Shown here: piece after piece, positions 45,829-57,540 of the stretch | Position numbering within the stretch: the stretch's first letter is position 1 | How the letters are laid out: each line of letters starts with the position of its first letter | Assembly: GCA_000697475.1 (NCBI GenBank) | Contig: JNEU01001160.1 | Coordinates: 1-64,000 of the forward strand | Direction: 5' to 3' | DNA length: 64,000 nucleotides | From: Lichtheimia corymbifera B2541 | Taxonomy: Eukaryota > Mucoromycota > Mucoromycetes > Mucorales > Lichtheimiaceae | The notes under the pieces: generated by a model | Seen by the model: only the letters and a program-made list of their open reading frames with translations | What the model was told of the DNA's origin: nothing | Databases searched by the model: none | Position numbers and translations under genes: made by a program

Positions 45829-47922
45829 ATGTCTCAAACCGACTCACGGATATTCAAAGCAACGTATTCTGGTGTACCGGTTTATGAAATGCTCTGCAAA
45901 GGTGTCGCGGTGATGCGACGGCAATCGGATTCCTATCTCAATGCTACCCAGATTCTTAAAGTGGCCGATTTTGACAAACCGCAACGCACGCGCATTTTGG
46001 AACGTGAAGTGCAAGTAGGCAAGCATGAAAAGGTGCAAGGTGGATACGGAAAATATCAAGGCAAGTGATAGTACAAAAGTGTACGTGTAGTGTGTATGTA
46101 TGTGTGTTGCTTATGCATAGTGTTTCTCCCCCAATGAATAGGCACGTGGGTACCCTTTGATCGAGGAGTGGCCTTGGCTCAACAATACAATGTCGACACT
46201 ATTTTGCAACCTATCATTGACTTTGTGAAAGGGGATGAAAGTCCACCGATGGCACCTAAACACGTTACAGCTGCCTCTCATCGACCAAGGAAACCTCGCG
46301 AACCACGACGGAAACGCATAAGACATGTCCATCATCATGATGAATTGGAACCTTCAGACGACGATGTCTCTTCACAATACAGCGAGATACAAGATAATGA
46401 TTCCATTCTTACAGCAACAGCTGCAACAAAGAGCAACGCATCCGCCAATACGGGCCGTACACCATCACCACTCGTGGGAGGACGTGATGGTACACCTGAT
46501 CAATATATCCTACCTCCACCACGACGCCCTTACAACAAACGCAAAGCAACGACGACGGCGACCGCTGCCTATCCGATTGAAGAGGATGACGATGTGGAAA
46601 TGGAAGACGACAATAATACGTATGCGCAGAAACTGCTGCATCATTTTGTATCAGGCAGCAACACGATACCACAAATCCTAGCGCATCCACCACGTGATTT
46701 GGATGTGAATGTGATTATCGATGATGAAGGACACACCAGTTTACATTGGGCAGCAGCCATGGGACAAATCCAAACAGTCAAAGTGTTGATCCATTTACGA
46801 GCGGATGTCTATCGCGTGAATTACAAGGGACAAACAGCACTGATGCGAAGCGTTTTATTCACCAACAACTTTGATCGCAAGTCATTCCATCATCTCCTTG
46901 AAATGTTACAGAAAACCATCTTCAACATTGACAAAAAGGACCAGACCGTCTTTCATCATGTGGCATCGACAGCGAGTTGGAAAGGAAAAGTGCATGCTTC
47001 ACGTTATTATATGGAATGTCTCATTGACAAGCTATCCCAAAACCGGTCGGAGTTGATCTCGATTCTCAATGTGCAGGATGTCTATGGCGATACCGCATTG
47101 ACCATTGCAGCAAGGATCGGGAATAAAAAGCTAGTACGGCTCTTGACCGATGCGGGTGCAAGTACCGAGATTGCCAATGAAGAAGGCATGACTGCTCAAG
47201 ACTACCTGAGTGAAGTGGAACGAAGGATGCTCTTACAAGATAACCTAGCCGCTGCAACCACCGCGTCACCCAACTTGGCTGTCAACAGCGTCAATGAACA
47301 AGCGGCACGGGCACGTCTTCGACAAAAATTCGAATCCATGTTCAAGATGATTTTATCCAATGATCGATCGGTCCCCGCCATTTCACAGCTCTTTGATGGT
47401 TTTGCCGGCAGTTATGAAAGGGATCTCACACAAAAGGAACAGGCGGTCAAGGAGAAAAAGGTGGATTTGGAATTGACGCATAAGCGACTTGCGGAAACGC
47501 GACGTATCCTTGATCAAGTACGGTTCGATCCAAGTTTGCTGGATGAAGCTGAAGAAGCGGCACAAAATCTCGAGACTCGGTTACGCAAGTTAATGCAGTA
47601 TAGCCAAAAAGAGAAACTCACACGATTGGTGCATGAATACGAAGAAAAGGAATTATCATCATCACAACATGACTCAGACGACGCAGCAGCAGAAGAAGAA
47701 GTGGAAAAGACCATACAAAACCTTGAATCAGAATTGATCTCCTTACAAAATACTCGAAAGGATACAGTCGAGGAATTGGTCAGGCTAAAAGCACAAACCC
47801 CAGGAAAACGATATCAAGATTACAAACGCCTCATCTCCATGTGTTGTAACGTAGCATATGAAAATGTAGATATGATGTTATCGCCATTGTTGGCTTCTTT
47901 TAATGAACGCGATGCTACATAA
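45829..47922 (+). CDS. APSES/ankyrin transcription factor, MBP1/SWI4 type
   Basis: Two exons, 45829-46060 and 46142-47922, give 670 aa. The KilA-N/APSES DNA-binding domain covers residues about 5-105 ([56 protein letters not shown]). Ankyrin repeats lie at about 250-380 ([40 protein letters not shown]). Predicted coiled coils fill about 440-600, followed by a conserved-looking tail ([17 protein letters not shown]). This is the plan of the yeast G1/S factors Mbp1 and Swi4, which bind MCB/SCB sites with Swi6. The intron starts with GC (GCAAGT) and not GT, forced by the invariant KYQGTWVP junction. Confidence 0.94.
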
Positions 47923-47948
47923 AACATATCCTTTCTGATGTATTTCCC

Positions 47949-48379
47949 CTAATAGCCATGTTCTCGGTACAATTGCTCAATGTTAAGCTTATCATACGTT
48001 TGATATGGTAATTCATCAGGTCTCCAGGCTCGTCCAAGTTCATCAATCAGCAATGGGCGCCCGGTTTCTATTATCCAAATATTAGAAGGCAGTTTCAATC
48101 AATAAAGCATCATCATGCTTACCGCGGTAGTAATTTCGACTTGCCATCTCGGCAGTAGCACGTCTCGCTTGTGGTGTTCTTGTTGTGTTACGTGAAGATG
48201 AAATGAATGCTAGAATAGAATCAGTCAGCGACGCAACAACAAGCCTTATCATATGTACTACGACACATACCTATAGTTTGACGGCTGATACCAGGGTGTC
48301 GTCTCGTGTTTCTAAAGTCCTCGTCGATAGGGCCAAGCTGTAAGTTCAAACGGTCGATAGGTACTTGACGAAATTCCAT
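47949..48379 (-). CDS. Small hypothetical protein
   Basis: Three exons (48379-48271, 48209-48123, 48067-47949) join in phase to give 104 aa. It is hydrophilic, with no signal or membrane segment. Notable stretches are MEFRQVPIDRLNLQLGPIDE, RRATAEMASRNYYRETGRP and LLIDELGRAWRPDELPYQTY. I recognise no family. Clean splice sites and a sensible composition support a real gene. The stop is 27 bp past the convergent MBP1-like stop, so the two transcripts probably overlap at their 3' ends. Confidence 0.65.
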
Positions 48380-48733
48380 GATGATTGTTAAGATGAAAGA
48401 TGTGGGTGATGAAATAAAAAGACCACTCATTTTATAAAGAAGGATGTGACGACTTAATGACGACTAGGGATCACGTTACCAACATGTTTACAGCTTGTTT
48501 TAAGAGACAATGGAACCATATCACATGGTCTTTGATATTATAATGAACGTTGTATATTATCTATGACCACCATGAGGGGGATGTTCATTGTAAAACGGTG
48601 TTTTGGATGACAGCTAGTAGGTTGAGAGGAATGTTGTACACAATCCGGTGGTTGCATTGTTCAGCTCAGCTGGAAGATGACCTAATTTGGAAGAACCAGC
48701 AAACTTTTTTCTTCTTCCACCTTTTTTCCAACA
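48380..48733. promoter_or_regulatory. Divergent promoter region, small gene / RPF1
   Basis: A 354 bp space between divergent starts. Nothing beyond A+T-rich DNA and a TTTTTTC tract just before the RPF1 start is seen. Confidence 0.4.
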
Positions 48734-49966
48734 ATGCCTCCAATTCCAGTCCGTCCCTCCGAGCTCAAAAACAAAGACAAACGATCAGACCTTTACAAAA
48801 AGCAAAAGCTCGAGAAGCAAAAGCAGAAGGCTGAAAAACGGAAACAACGTGCCAAGGAAGAAGAAAAGAATCCAGAGCTTAAAGAGGTATCATCGAGATC
48901 CGATCCCTGCGACAGATCCAAGACTCACTCATTGGCATTTGTGTATTCTAGAAACGTTTACGAGAAAATGTGCCAAGGACGATTGAGAATACACGTGAAA
49001 AGGATGATACCATGGTTCCAGACGACGGCGAAGTAGCCGAGGACGAAGCATTGGACGAGTTATCCTCGTACTTTAGTGGCAAAACTCCCAAGATCTGTAT
49101 CACTACGAGCAAAAAGTGTTCTCAGGTACGATAGTCTCTATATACAAAATCATGCAACATACATCTAAAAGGCTCATGTAGAATTGTTACGATTTCTGTG
49201 CTGATTTGGTATCGATTTTCCCCAACACAACATTTGCCAAGCGAGGAGCAAATCACGAGATGAAGGATATGATCCAGCAAGCAATCAAGCACGACTTTAC
49301 CGACTTGGTGATTGTTAATGAAGACAAAAAGATCCCAAGTAAGTGCTTTTGAAAAAAAAAGGCGTATATCATCAATGCTCATGCTGTTTCTATCTCATCA
49401 GATGCCATCACCTTGATTCATCTTCCCGATGGTCCTACAGCCTATTTCAAACTTAGTAGTTATACACCTGCCAAGAAAACACCTGTAAGAGAAGGATGAT
49501 CCATGGGAGGGGGGAAATATCAGTGAATTGACGAATATTGTTGTCATCGTCATCTAGGGCAAAGGCGTCGTTACAGCACATAACCCAGAACTTATTTTGA
49601 ACAACTTCAATACCAGACTTGGTCACACTATTGGTCGTATGTTCCAAGCACTGGTACCCCAAGTGCCCGAATTTGAAGGACGACAAGTGGTAACATTCCA
49701 CAATCAACGTGATTTCATCTTTGTGCGGCGGCATCGTAAGTAGAATGAGTGGGTGGATAGAAAGAGCGAATGGCAAGGTATATTAATCTTATTATTATTC
49801 AGGATATGTGTTCAGGGATACTGAAAAAGTTGGATTGAAAGAATTGGGCCCACGATTTACCCTGAAATTGAGATGGTTGCAAAAGGGAACGTACTCACGT
49901 GATGGCGAATACGAATGGATGTTTAGACCCGACATGGAAGTCAACCGTAAACGTTTCTACCTGTAG
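48734..49966 (+). CDS. RPF1: Ribosome production factor 1 (Brix domain)
   Basis: Six exons (48734-48886, 48952-49125, 49182-49338, 49402-49484, 49558-49735, 49803-49966) give 302 aa. A Lys/Glu-rich N-terminal coiled segment ([20 protein letters not shown]) precedes the Brix domain, with [13 protein letters not shown] at its start, [14 protein letters not shown] and [20 protein letters not shown]. The sigma70-like motif region follows ([37 protein letters not shown]). The end ([16 protein letters not shown]) is typical of Rpf1. It binds pre-rRNA during 60S assembly in the nucleolus, acting on ITS2 processing. Confidence 0.95.
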
Positions 49967-50018
49967 CAACATTTTATTTTTCATTTCATGCATCATTTTT
50001 ATATATACAACTACGCTT

Positions 50019-51428
50019 TCATTTTGTCAAAACATCTACACCGTCTTTTGTGATAAGGACCTGTCATGGATTGGGAAGGGAGAGAGGGTGTGATAAGAAT
50101 AAGAATAAGATCGGATCTCGGTGTGAAAGATCACTTACTGTATGCTCAAATTGTGCACTTCTTCCACCATCTATCGTTGAAATAGTCCATTGATCAGGCC
50201 ACAGAATTCCCATAGGTGATCCTTGACATAAAATGGGCTGTATATATGTCAGATACGTTTTCATCCTCACTGAATAGCTCAAACTCTTACCTCAATAGTG
50301 AATGCCATTCCTGGTTCCATTGTTCCTTCCTCAGCGTTTCCTGTTGTGTGATTTGTTAATGATAGAGTTATAAAGTTGCTGTTTTTCTGACACTTGCTGT
50401 GATGATAGATCAAGGGATGACAATGAAACTCGGTGCCAATGCCGTGACCAGTCAATTCTTCGGATACAGTGTAGCCATTGTTCTCAGCATGATCACTATA
50501 ATGCTACATGAGTCATGGGATGCATGAATTAGGGAGAGAGATTACCTGATCACCCTGCCAATTTCATTGAATGGTACACCAGGTCCACATATATTGATAG
50601 CCTTGTCCAAACATTCCTTTGTGTTCTCGACCAAGTCTCTGCCTTTTGAATCCACATTGCCCACCATAAATGTTGCCGAAGTATCACCATGGTAACCATT
50701 CAAGTATACCTAAATACCGGTTGTTACGGGACCTTGTCACAAACAACAGCAATGATGAACAACCCTTACCGTTACGTCAATGTTGATAATATCACCATCT
50801 CGTAGCGGCCGACTTTTAGATGATGGTCAATAAAATAAATATCAGCGTGGGGCTATGGGGACTTACTCGTCTGGAATGGAATGGGCAATGATATTGTTTA
50901 CTGATGTGCATACACTCTTTGGATAACCCATGTAATTCAAAGGAGAAGGATAAGCCCCATTGTCTATAATAGCTTGATGTAGTTCCTTGTCAATCATTTC
51001 AGTGGTGATGCCAGGCTTAGATGATGATGCATGAGTGAGTATTTTGTAAGCATGATTCAATCAATGGGGTCGCTTACCAGACACATTTTGCCACCCATGG
51101 TCAAGACATTCTTTGCAACTTGACATGCATTCTTAAGGCCTTGTATTTGTTCTTGTGTGGATAGACATGGGATGTCAGATTCCCAACTCGAGGCAAGTCC
51201 TTGTGCGGCGTAGGATGGACGAGGAATGTTGTCAGGCACAGGTCGGCGTGGAAACGTCGTTACATCCACCGAGGCAAGCGACGCTGGTGTGATACGTTCA
51301 AAACTCCCCCAACGACTGGTGACAGTATTACTGATATTGCTTCTTCGTGGCGGTATGCGTGCTGCTTTGGACGTATGAAATGCGTTCTTTTGGATGCATG
51401 TCGTGATCGATCGCCGCCAAGTCAACAT
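50019..51428 (-). CDS. Methionine aminopeptidase type 1, probably mitochondrial (MAP1D-like)
   Basis: A multi-exon gene. The N-terminus [20 protein letters not shown] is Arg-rich without acids, a mitochondrial presequence, and there is no zinc-finger domain as in cytosolic Map1. The catalytic fold begins after [11 protein letters not shown]. Metal ligands are seen in [20 protein letters not shown] (two Asp), in [17 protein letters not shown] (His) and in GMAFTIEPIL (Glu), with the last Glu in AQFEHT. The end is [13 protein letters not shown], after a final intron of about 77 nt. It removes initiator Met from organelle-made or imported proteins. ATG 51428 was preferred to an upstream in-frame ATG (51512) because the latter would run through the ARL2 promoter and start. 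Confidence 0.92.
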
Positions 51429-51517
51429 GAGAGAATGCGTTTGGAAAGAGGAGAAACAAAAACAGACTTGACACGAGGTTCGGAGACCAACCTTGTTCCT
51501 TGACACATACACGCACC
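51429..51517. promoter_or_regulatory. Compact bidirectional promoter, MetAP / ARL2
   Basis: Only 89 bp separates the divergent start codons of the aminopeptidase and ARL2 genes, so both promoters must share this DNA or extend into each other's gene. It contains a GAGAAACAAAAACAGA tract and no obvious TATA box. Confidence 0.6.
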
Positions 51518-52325
51518 ATGGGCTTACTGACCATTCTGAAAAAGATACGGACCAAAGAGAAGGAAATTCGTATCCTCATGCTGTAAGATGGAACGCATTG
51601 GAGTTGAGGAGTACGTGTGCTCAAAGACCTGGTTTTAGTGGACTTGACAATGCCGGCAAAACGACCATCTTGAAGCGATTCAACGGGGAACCGATCGATA
51701 CCATCTCGCCCACCTTGGGTTTTAATATCAAGACGTTAGAGCATAATGGGTAGGATGATCAAGTTTATTGATACCAAGGTTCCTTACAGGAGTGTCTATA
51801 GATACAAGTTGAATATTTGGGATGTGGGAGGCCAGAAATCGATTCGGTCCTATTGGCGAAACTATTTCGAGCAAACGGATGCACTTGTGTGGGTGGTGGA
51901 TTCAGCAGATCACTTGCGACTGGATGATTGTCGACGAGAATTAGCAAGTCTATTACAAGAAGAGGCAAGTCAATCGCCGTTGTAATGCTAGCATCACCAT
52001 CATCATCCAATCTAACATACAATGGCCATTCTAGCGTTTGGCTGGTGCTACATTGCTGGTGTTTGCCAACAAGCAAGATTTGCCAGGTGCATATTCGGAT
52101 CAAGAATTACGTCAGGTAAACACAAGAGAGAGAAATGTTCCATTGAGATGACAAGGATGGCATGCATTAATCTCACATGATTGATAACAGGCATTGGCAT
52201 TGGACAACATCAAAAGTCATCATTGGGCAATTCAAGGATGCAGTGCAGTAACAGGAGAAAATTTACTTGAAGGCATGAATTGGGTTGTAGATGATGTTGC
52301 ATCACGAATATACATGCTAGAATAG
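51518..52325 (+). CDS. ARL2: ADP-ribosylation factor-like GTPase ARL2
   Basis: Five exons (51518-51582, 51639-51749, 51802-51964, 52035-52115, 52191-52325) give 184 aa. It begins [20 protein letters not shown], the ARL2 start. P-loop GLDNAGKTT, switch [12 protein letters not shown], switch [23 protein letters not shown] and the SA-type CSAVTGENL motif are all intact. ARL2 works with tubulin cofactor D and effectors such as BART in tubulin folding and mitochondrial morphology. The third intron begins with GC (GAG then GCAAGT); only this split restores the conserved [15 protein letters not shown]. Confidence 0.95.
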
Positions 52326-52449
52326 CGAATGATTTTTGTTGTTTGGTGTGCGTGTGTGAGTGTGTGTGAGTGTGTGTATGTCGTATGTTTGGGAAACAAA
52401 GGCTGGAAAGAGAGCAATAACGAGAAAATGTGTTTGTATATGAAGGGTA

Positions 52450-53826
52450 TCACAAATGCGAGAATGGACCAGGGATCGTTGTGTCGAGGATATCGGTAAC
52501 ATCGTCTACATGAGCCAAGTCTTCAAAAAAAGGAATCAAATCCAATAGCTCAGAATCGTGCGGATCATTAAACCAGGACGACACTGGGACAGCGTTGGCA
52601 GTGTGGAAAATGTAACTTGCAGGGGAATTATCGAGAATAATCACTTGACTAAGTTCACGTCCTAGTTGTGAAAGGTCCTATATTGTTTTATAGGTTAAAT
52701 TTCCAATCCTATTGTCTACATCCAGCACACACACACTTACTTTTACATAGGTGCCTTTGTATTGGAAACAAGATTCTCGGAATAACCTGTGCCGAACAAC
52801 ATTGTGCTGATCAAAAATATCCAATACCGGATCTGCATACTAAACAACGTGTTATTGATTCATCATCACATGTAATCTCTTGATCCTCACATACCTTTGA
52901 CAAACTTGCAGTAAAGACAACCACCTCATAGATCTCTCCCATGCGTTTCATAAACGTATCCACGCCAGGTCGTTTAAGTACAAAGACATTATGGGGTTGT
53001 CCATCGATCTCGATAGGTACGACGAAATCGGCATCAACAGTCATCTACCAATTATGATCCGTGTAAGAGAATATGCAAACCTAACGAGCTCCGATGCATG
53101 TAATGGGTAGGATAAAAAGTAGTACTTGCCTTGAAAGAGCTGTGAACGAGCGTTTCATCTAAATCAAGTACCAAACATTTACGACCTTGATCTTCGGGTG
53201 ATTGCGGTTTCAATAGCCAATGATCCTATCCGCTGTTTAGCCCATATGCAAAGTGACAGAGATAGATAGATAGAGGGGAGAGAATAATATAATAAGAGAA
53301 AAGGGAGGATGGATTGTACCTGAGCAGGGGCTGTTGTAGGTGTAGTAGTTGTCGCTTTGCATTCTGACATCTCATCCGTCGTATCTATTGCAGGTTTAAG
53401 CACTGGTTGCTGCTGCTGCTGTTGCTGTTGTTGTTGGGGTTGCTGTGGAGGTTGTACATGTGGAGGCTCTGGTTCGACTAGTTTGGTTTCCAAAGGTGAA
53501 ACGTCGATCCCTGTTGCTGTAGCTGCCTCATCATTGGACGTAATGGAGTTGCTCGAAGATGTCACGGTTTGCGAATTGGTGATATTGTTGGAGCTGCTGG
53601 TGGGGCGCGCACCTGTTTCTCGACGATCCTTTTCCTGCAAGCTTGGAGGGCTTCCAAAAGCACAGCAAAAGAGAAACGAGAGCACTTTAAAGCCGCGGTG
53701 CCGGCGATGCGAATGACGGAAACCTGGTTGAGTGCAAGCAAGTGGTCCAATGAGAGCAATGAGTATCGTTTTCCCATTTTGACAGATTTGTCTTTTTCGT
53801 TGTGCATACATACCTCGTATCTTCAT
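52450..53826 (-). CDS. NLI-interacting-factor (FCP/SCP) phosphatase, Psr1/Psr2-like
   Basis: Several exons. The catalytic HAD domain is complete: [17 protein letters not shown] holds the DLDET nucleophile, [20 protein letters not shown] and [18 protein letters not shown] follow, and the acidic end motif is [15 protein letters not shown]. The tail ends [14 protein letters not shown] (here [20 protein letters not shown]). The N-terminal half is Ser/Thr-rich with a ten-Gln run and a Cys pair in [11 protein letters not shown]. In yeast Psr1/2 such cysteines are palmitoylated for plasma-membrane attachment, and the proteins act in sodium stress. The true start is uncertain: ATG 53826 is the first in frame, but it gives an unusual basic leader and an undetected 5' exon is possible. 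Confidence 0.85.
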
Positions 53827-55618
53827 TGAAAGCTGCAAGTTACAAAGGACGAATCTTACAGCCCACCTTTTGTGGGAGAGCGGTGCTACACAGATCCGCC
53901 ATCGGTCATTGGTCGAGCTTGGCCTGCTGTGCCATTCGGTTGCATGGAGACAATGATTGCTGTCCAACAATAACAAACATTCAGTATAGTTCTTTGTTAT
54001 ACTCCATTACTCTATCAACATTATAAATAAATTCCTCATTCACGATGATACAATCCTCGTACATAACATCTACCTATCTATCGTGAGAATAACCATACGT
54101 GTTGTTGTGTGCCTGTGTCTCCATACTTGCCATACCACATTTGGCCATGCAAAAACAATGCACATGATCCAATGTCATAGATGTCTCCGAAAACACATTT
54201 CCCAATCACTCAATTACATCCTAGAGGGTGTATCGCGGTGGCATACATACTAGCTATTATACTTAATTGTATATGGATGACAAAGAGGGTGGATGGGGGT
54301 CATAGATTTTTGCATTCTTCAACATTGCTTATTCACCGGCGTGAATAAAAGTCCTTGGATTCAAGGCACTTTATGTTGAAATGAGTGATCGTCTTTTTGA
54401 CGATAGCAGGCTGGCTCCATTACCCTCTTGAGTCGTACACAGAGGTGCGCCTAGTCAAATAAAAAGACAATGTTTGTTTAAAATTACCAAGAATGCCAAG
54501 AGACACAGGTACAATCATATCAGCTACGAGGTGCATAATGTGAAATCATGTTGCTTTATTACTGAGATCATCTATCCAAGCGAATCCATGTCAAAAATCA
54601 AGGCTCTTGCCTAGCCGACCGATGCCGAATACATTTAGAGGTTACGCATTCTTTCCAGCACTTGTGGCACCCCTTTATTGAACCATCCGGTGTTGCTTCT
54701 TCTTTGTCTCATCTAAAGAGCTTAGTTTGATTACCATTGGCTTACAATCGGATGGGATTACATCCAGTTAAAGGTTGCGATACCATCATACCCACTGACA
54801 ACAATCCTATATCAACAAGCAATTGGGTGCCCATATTTCGAGCTCAGGATTAGGTGATCATATTGACAACCACGACACTGAGAGCAGGATAACATTAAAA
54901 TACAGTACTTTGAAACCAATGGCCGGTATGTTTATTAACTATGATCCATACTGACGTTGGTTGAAAGCTTTTTGATTGCGCCCGATTTTAGATGGCTGTG
55001 GCCGGTTCATGATGTATGATGGTGATAATTCAATTGACTCGAAACATGCGTGCCATGCCAAAGTTATGATACAGCATTTTCAAGATGAACAAGGATATCG
55101 GGTTGGTTTGTTGAGGTAATTCATTTCGCTGGTGATGATCTTTTTATGCATAATGATATTTGAGTTCATGAGTGATGGTTTGGACTTTGCTTTTTGTAAA
55201 TCTTGTTTAAGCTAACAATGAACCAAGCTTATGTAGCAAGCACTATGTTGGGTAACATCACTCTCCAATTTCTTATCTTGCAAAGCAATCGTTCGAGGGT
55301 CTTCCCTACCTTTCATCTATCAGTACGTATGTACGTGAACTAGGATTCTTTAATATAAGTAACAGTGTAACAAAGGAACAAAGCATCTCCTTAGAGGATG
55401 AGGTAAATGATCCAATCTCTCTTTCCGGCCTTCAAATTCCCCACCTTCAATCCAGATACCAGTCAAGTGATCCACATCTTACACATATGACTGATAGCAC
55501 GCACCCTTCTAAAATCCCAACCTTCATTCAACGGAAAAGATGAAGAATAGCATATAGTAGAAGTGTGGATGTTTATAAGTAAATAAGATACGGGGTGACT
55601 ACATAGAGGCAACAGAGA
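53827..55618. other. Gene-free stretch before the large inverted repeat
   Basis: A 1.8 kb stretch with no ORF above about 70 codons and no domain. Composition is mixed, with no tandem repeat or tRNA that I can identify. It may include the promoter of the Psr1-like gene and decayed flanks of the palindrome. Confidence 0.45.
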
Positions 55619-56164
55619 TAATTGTGCCGTTGTTTCTTAGTTGCTGCTGTCATAATCATCCTTCATCCATGACTGTAAAATAGATGCTGCATGCATTGAC
55701 TTGAGTATTCCAATAGCGTCCATGGTTGCAAAGCACCTTTCGCCAAGATATAATCCATTTTGTGAATCTCATCCAATCCATCATCATCCTCAGTCGTATT
55801 CACGTGATCGTTCTTGCGGATGACGTGCCAAGTAACCAGAGCAACATTCCAGGATATCTTATCACTGCACTTGATGCCATCCATCCATGAAATCCAACAT
55901 GTTGGTTGAAAATAGCCATGTCATCGCTGCTGATATGCTCCCTTGTCCATCCGGCTGCTGATCAATCCTTTCTTGGTCATTTTCTTCCATCGCAGTCCAA
56001 CCAGATGGAGATTACATGTATGATGATAGCTGATATGGCATCCCATCCATTGTAATCTGTATGTATCAAAGCAAGTTGCTGCAAGTAACTCGAGACAATA
56101 GAGTAAAGTCCATGCTAATAGCAACAGCTGCTACGTTTGGCCGCGGCAGAGAAGTGTACAAGAG

Positions 56165-56300
56165 CGTGTGTTGCAGTAGAGTGACAAGGCTGTGAATGCT
56201 GTTTGAGACAATGGAGTAAAGACCTCGCTAACGGCAACTGCTGGAATGAATGCTGTTACGAATTGATTGCGGTAGAGGAGTGTACAAGAAGAGTCGAGGA
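56165..56300 (-). repeat. Short internal tandem repeat within the left arm
   Basis: The block GAGACAATAGAGTAAAGTCC (about 56092) through AAGTGTACAAGAGCG recurs as GAGACAATGGAGTAAAGACC (about 56205) through GAGTGTACAAGAAGAG, a diverged duplicate with a period of about 113 bp. The same pair is present in the right arm near 60510-60720. Confidence 0.6.
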
Positions 56301-56579
56301 AGTGTCAAGAAACGCGGGTGTTATAGTGTGGTGCACACGCCATGGACTTGCCATCCAGTCAAAGACAATCGGATCAGGGCAAGTGTAGGATTGACATGAT
56401 GGGTTGAAGCAGTGCAATCGTTCGCAGGTGATGGTTGTAGTTGAGTGGGGCAACAGTTGAGAATGCGAGAAAGAGGGGAAAGGCTAAGAGCGGAAGAGCT
56501 GGAAATTTAAGTTGGGTTGAGCTGTCAGGCATATTCATGCACACTGTAAATTGATCCATGATCTTGAGATTGCTCACTT

Positions 56580-57540
56580 GAACCTCAAACTTGCACACAG
56601 GATGCTCTTGGGCATGCTGATTAACTTTGTATTAATAAAGAACCCATGCTTCATTCAAAGATTTTGAAAGGGAAGGTGTAATGTGGGGTTTACTATAGGC
56701 GGTCGGAAATGGGGTACGCGCCGGATTTATCATTTATCGATTTAGTATGAATTACCTTGGGATTGCCCACTTTGAACTTGAAACTTGGTAAGCAGGTTCT
56801 CTGATTCATGCTGATCAACTCCATTCATTTAGAAATCGCACGTTTCATTATGATATTTTATGAATCGGACGGTCCAAATATAAGATGAATGCAACGCAAG
56901 TAGGGTGCATAGTGCACACCCCCGCCATTGCCCACCTCCATCGCGAAACTTGGTCAGGCCGTGGGCTTCGACATGCTGATCAACTCCATTCAAATAAAAA
57001 CCACATGCTTCATTGTGAGAACTTTACTGCGGGCGTCCGACGATGAAGGGACGTGAATATATGTAGGTTGGACGCCCCCATGACTCGAGATTCCCTTTCT
57101 CAAACTTGAAACTTCCAGACAACGTGCTCTCGGACATGCTGATCAATTCAGTTCTCATAAAGACCTCATGCTTCATTTGAAAATTGGGAATGGGAGAATA
57201 TAATGTGAGGTTTACTATAACGGTCGGAAATTCCGCACCCGCCCAAATTCATGAAATGTCACTTACTATGAATAACCTTGAGATTGCCCATTTCGATCAT
57301 GAAACTTGGTAAGAAGGTTCACTGAGTCATGCTGATCACCTTCATTCATTTCAAAACCACATGCTTTATTATGATAATTTAAATGGGGGCCGTCCTGATG
57401 CAGCCGAGGTGATGGATGGATGGTCCTCGACCCCCGAGATTGCCCACCTCGATCGTGAAACTTGCACACAAGGTGCTGTTGACCATGACGAGCAACTTTG
57501 TTCTCATAAAGACCTCATGATTCATTGAAAAGTTTAGAGA
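56580..57540. repeat. Tandem array of diverged ~170-200 bp units, left arm
   Basis: About five units repeat the pattern GATTGCCCAC..., TCnTGAAACTTG..., CATGCTGATCAACT, a short A-rich link and CATGCTTCATT. Starts lie near 56570, 56760, 56930, 57095, 57280 and 57440. The last unit grades into the palindromic core module (GATCGTGAAACTTGCACACA). The array is mirrored at about 59275-60240 in the right arm. No coding frame runs through it. Confidence 0.75.

Noticed and set aside
53179..53976. Start of the Psr1-like gene at the first ATG of this frame (53976)
   Set aside because: The leader before 53826 is Cys/Trp/His-rich, unlike the family; 53826 is kept as a tentative start, and a missing 5' exon is possible.
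55921..56124. 67-residue ORF found identically in both arms of the inverted repeat, as a conserved gene
   Set aside because: Identity follows from the arms being mirror copies; there is no domain, and the flanking frame differs between arms.
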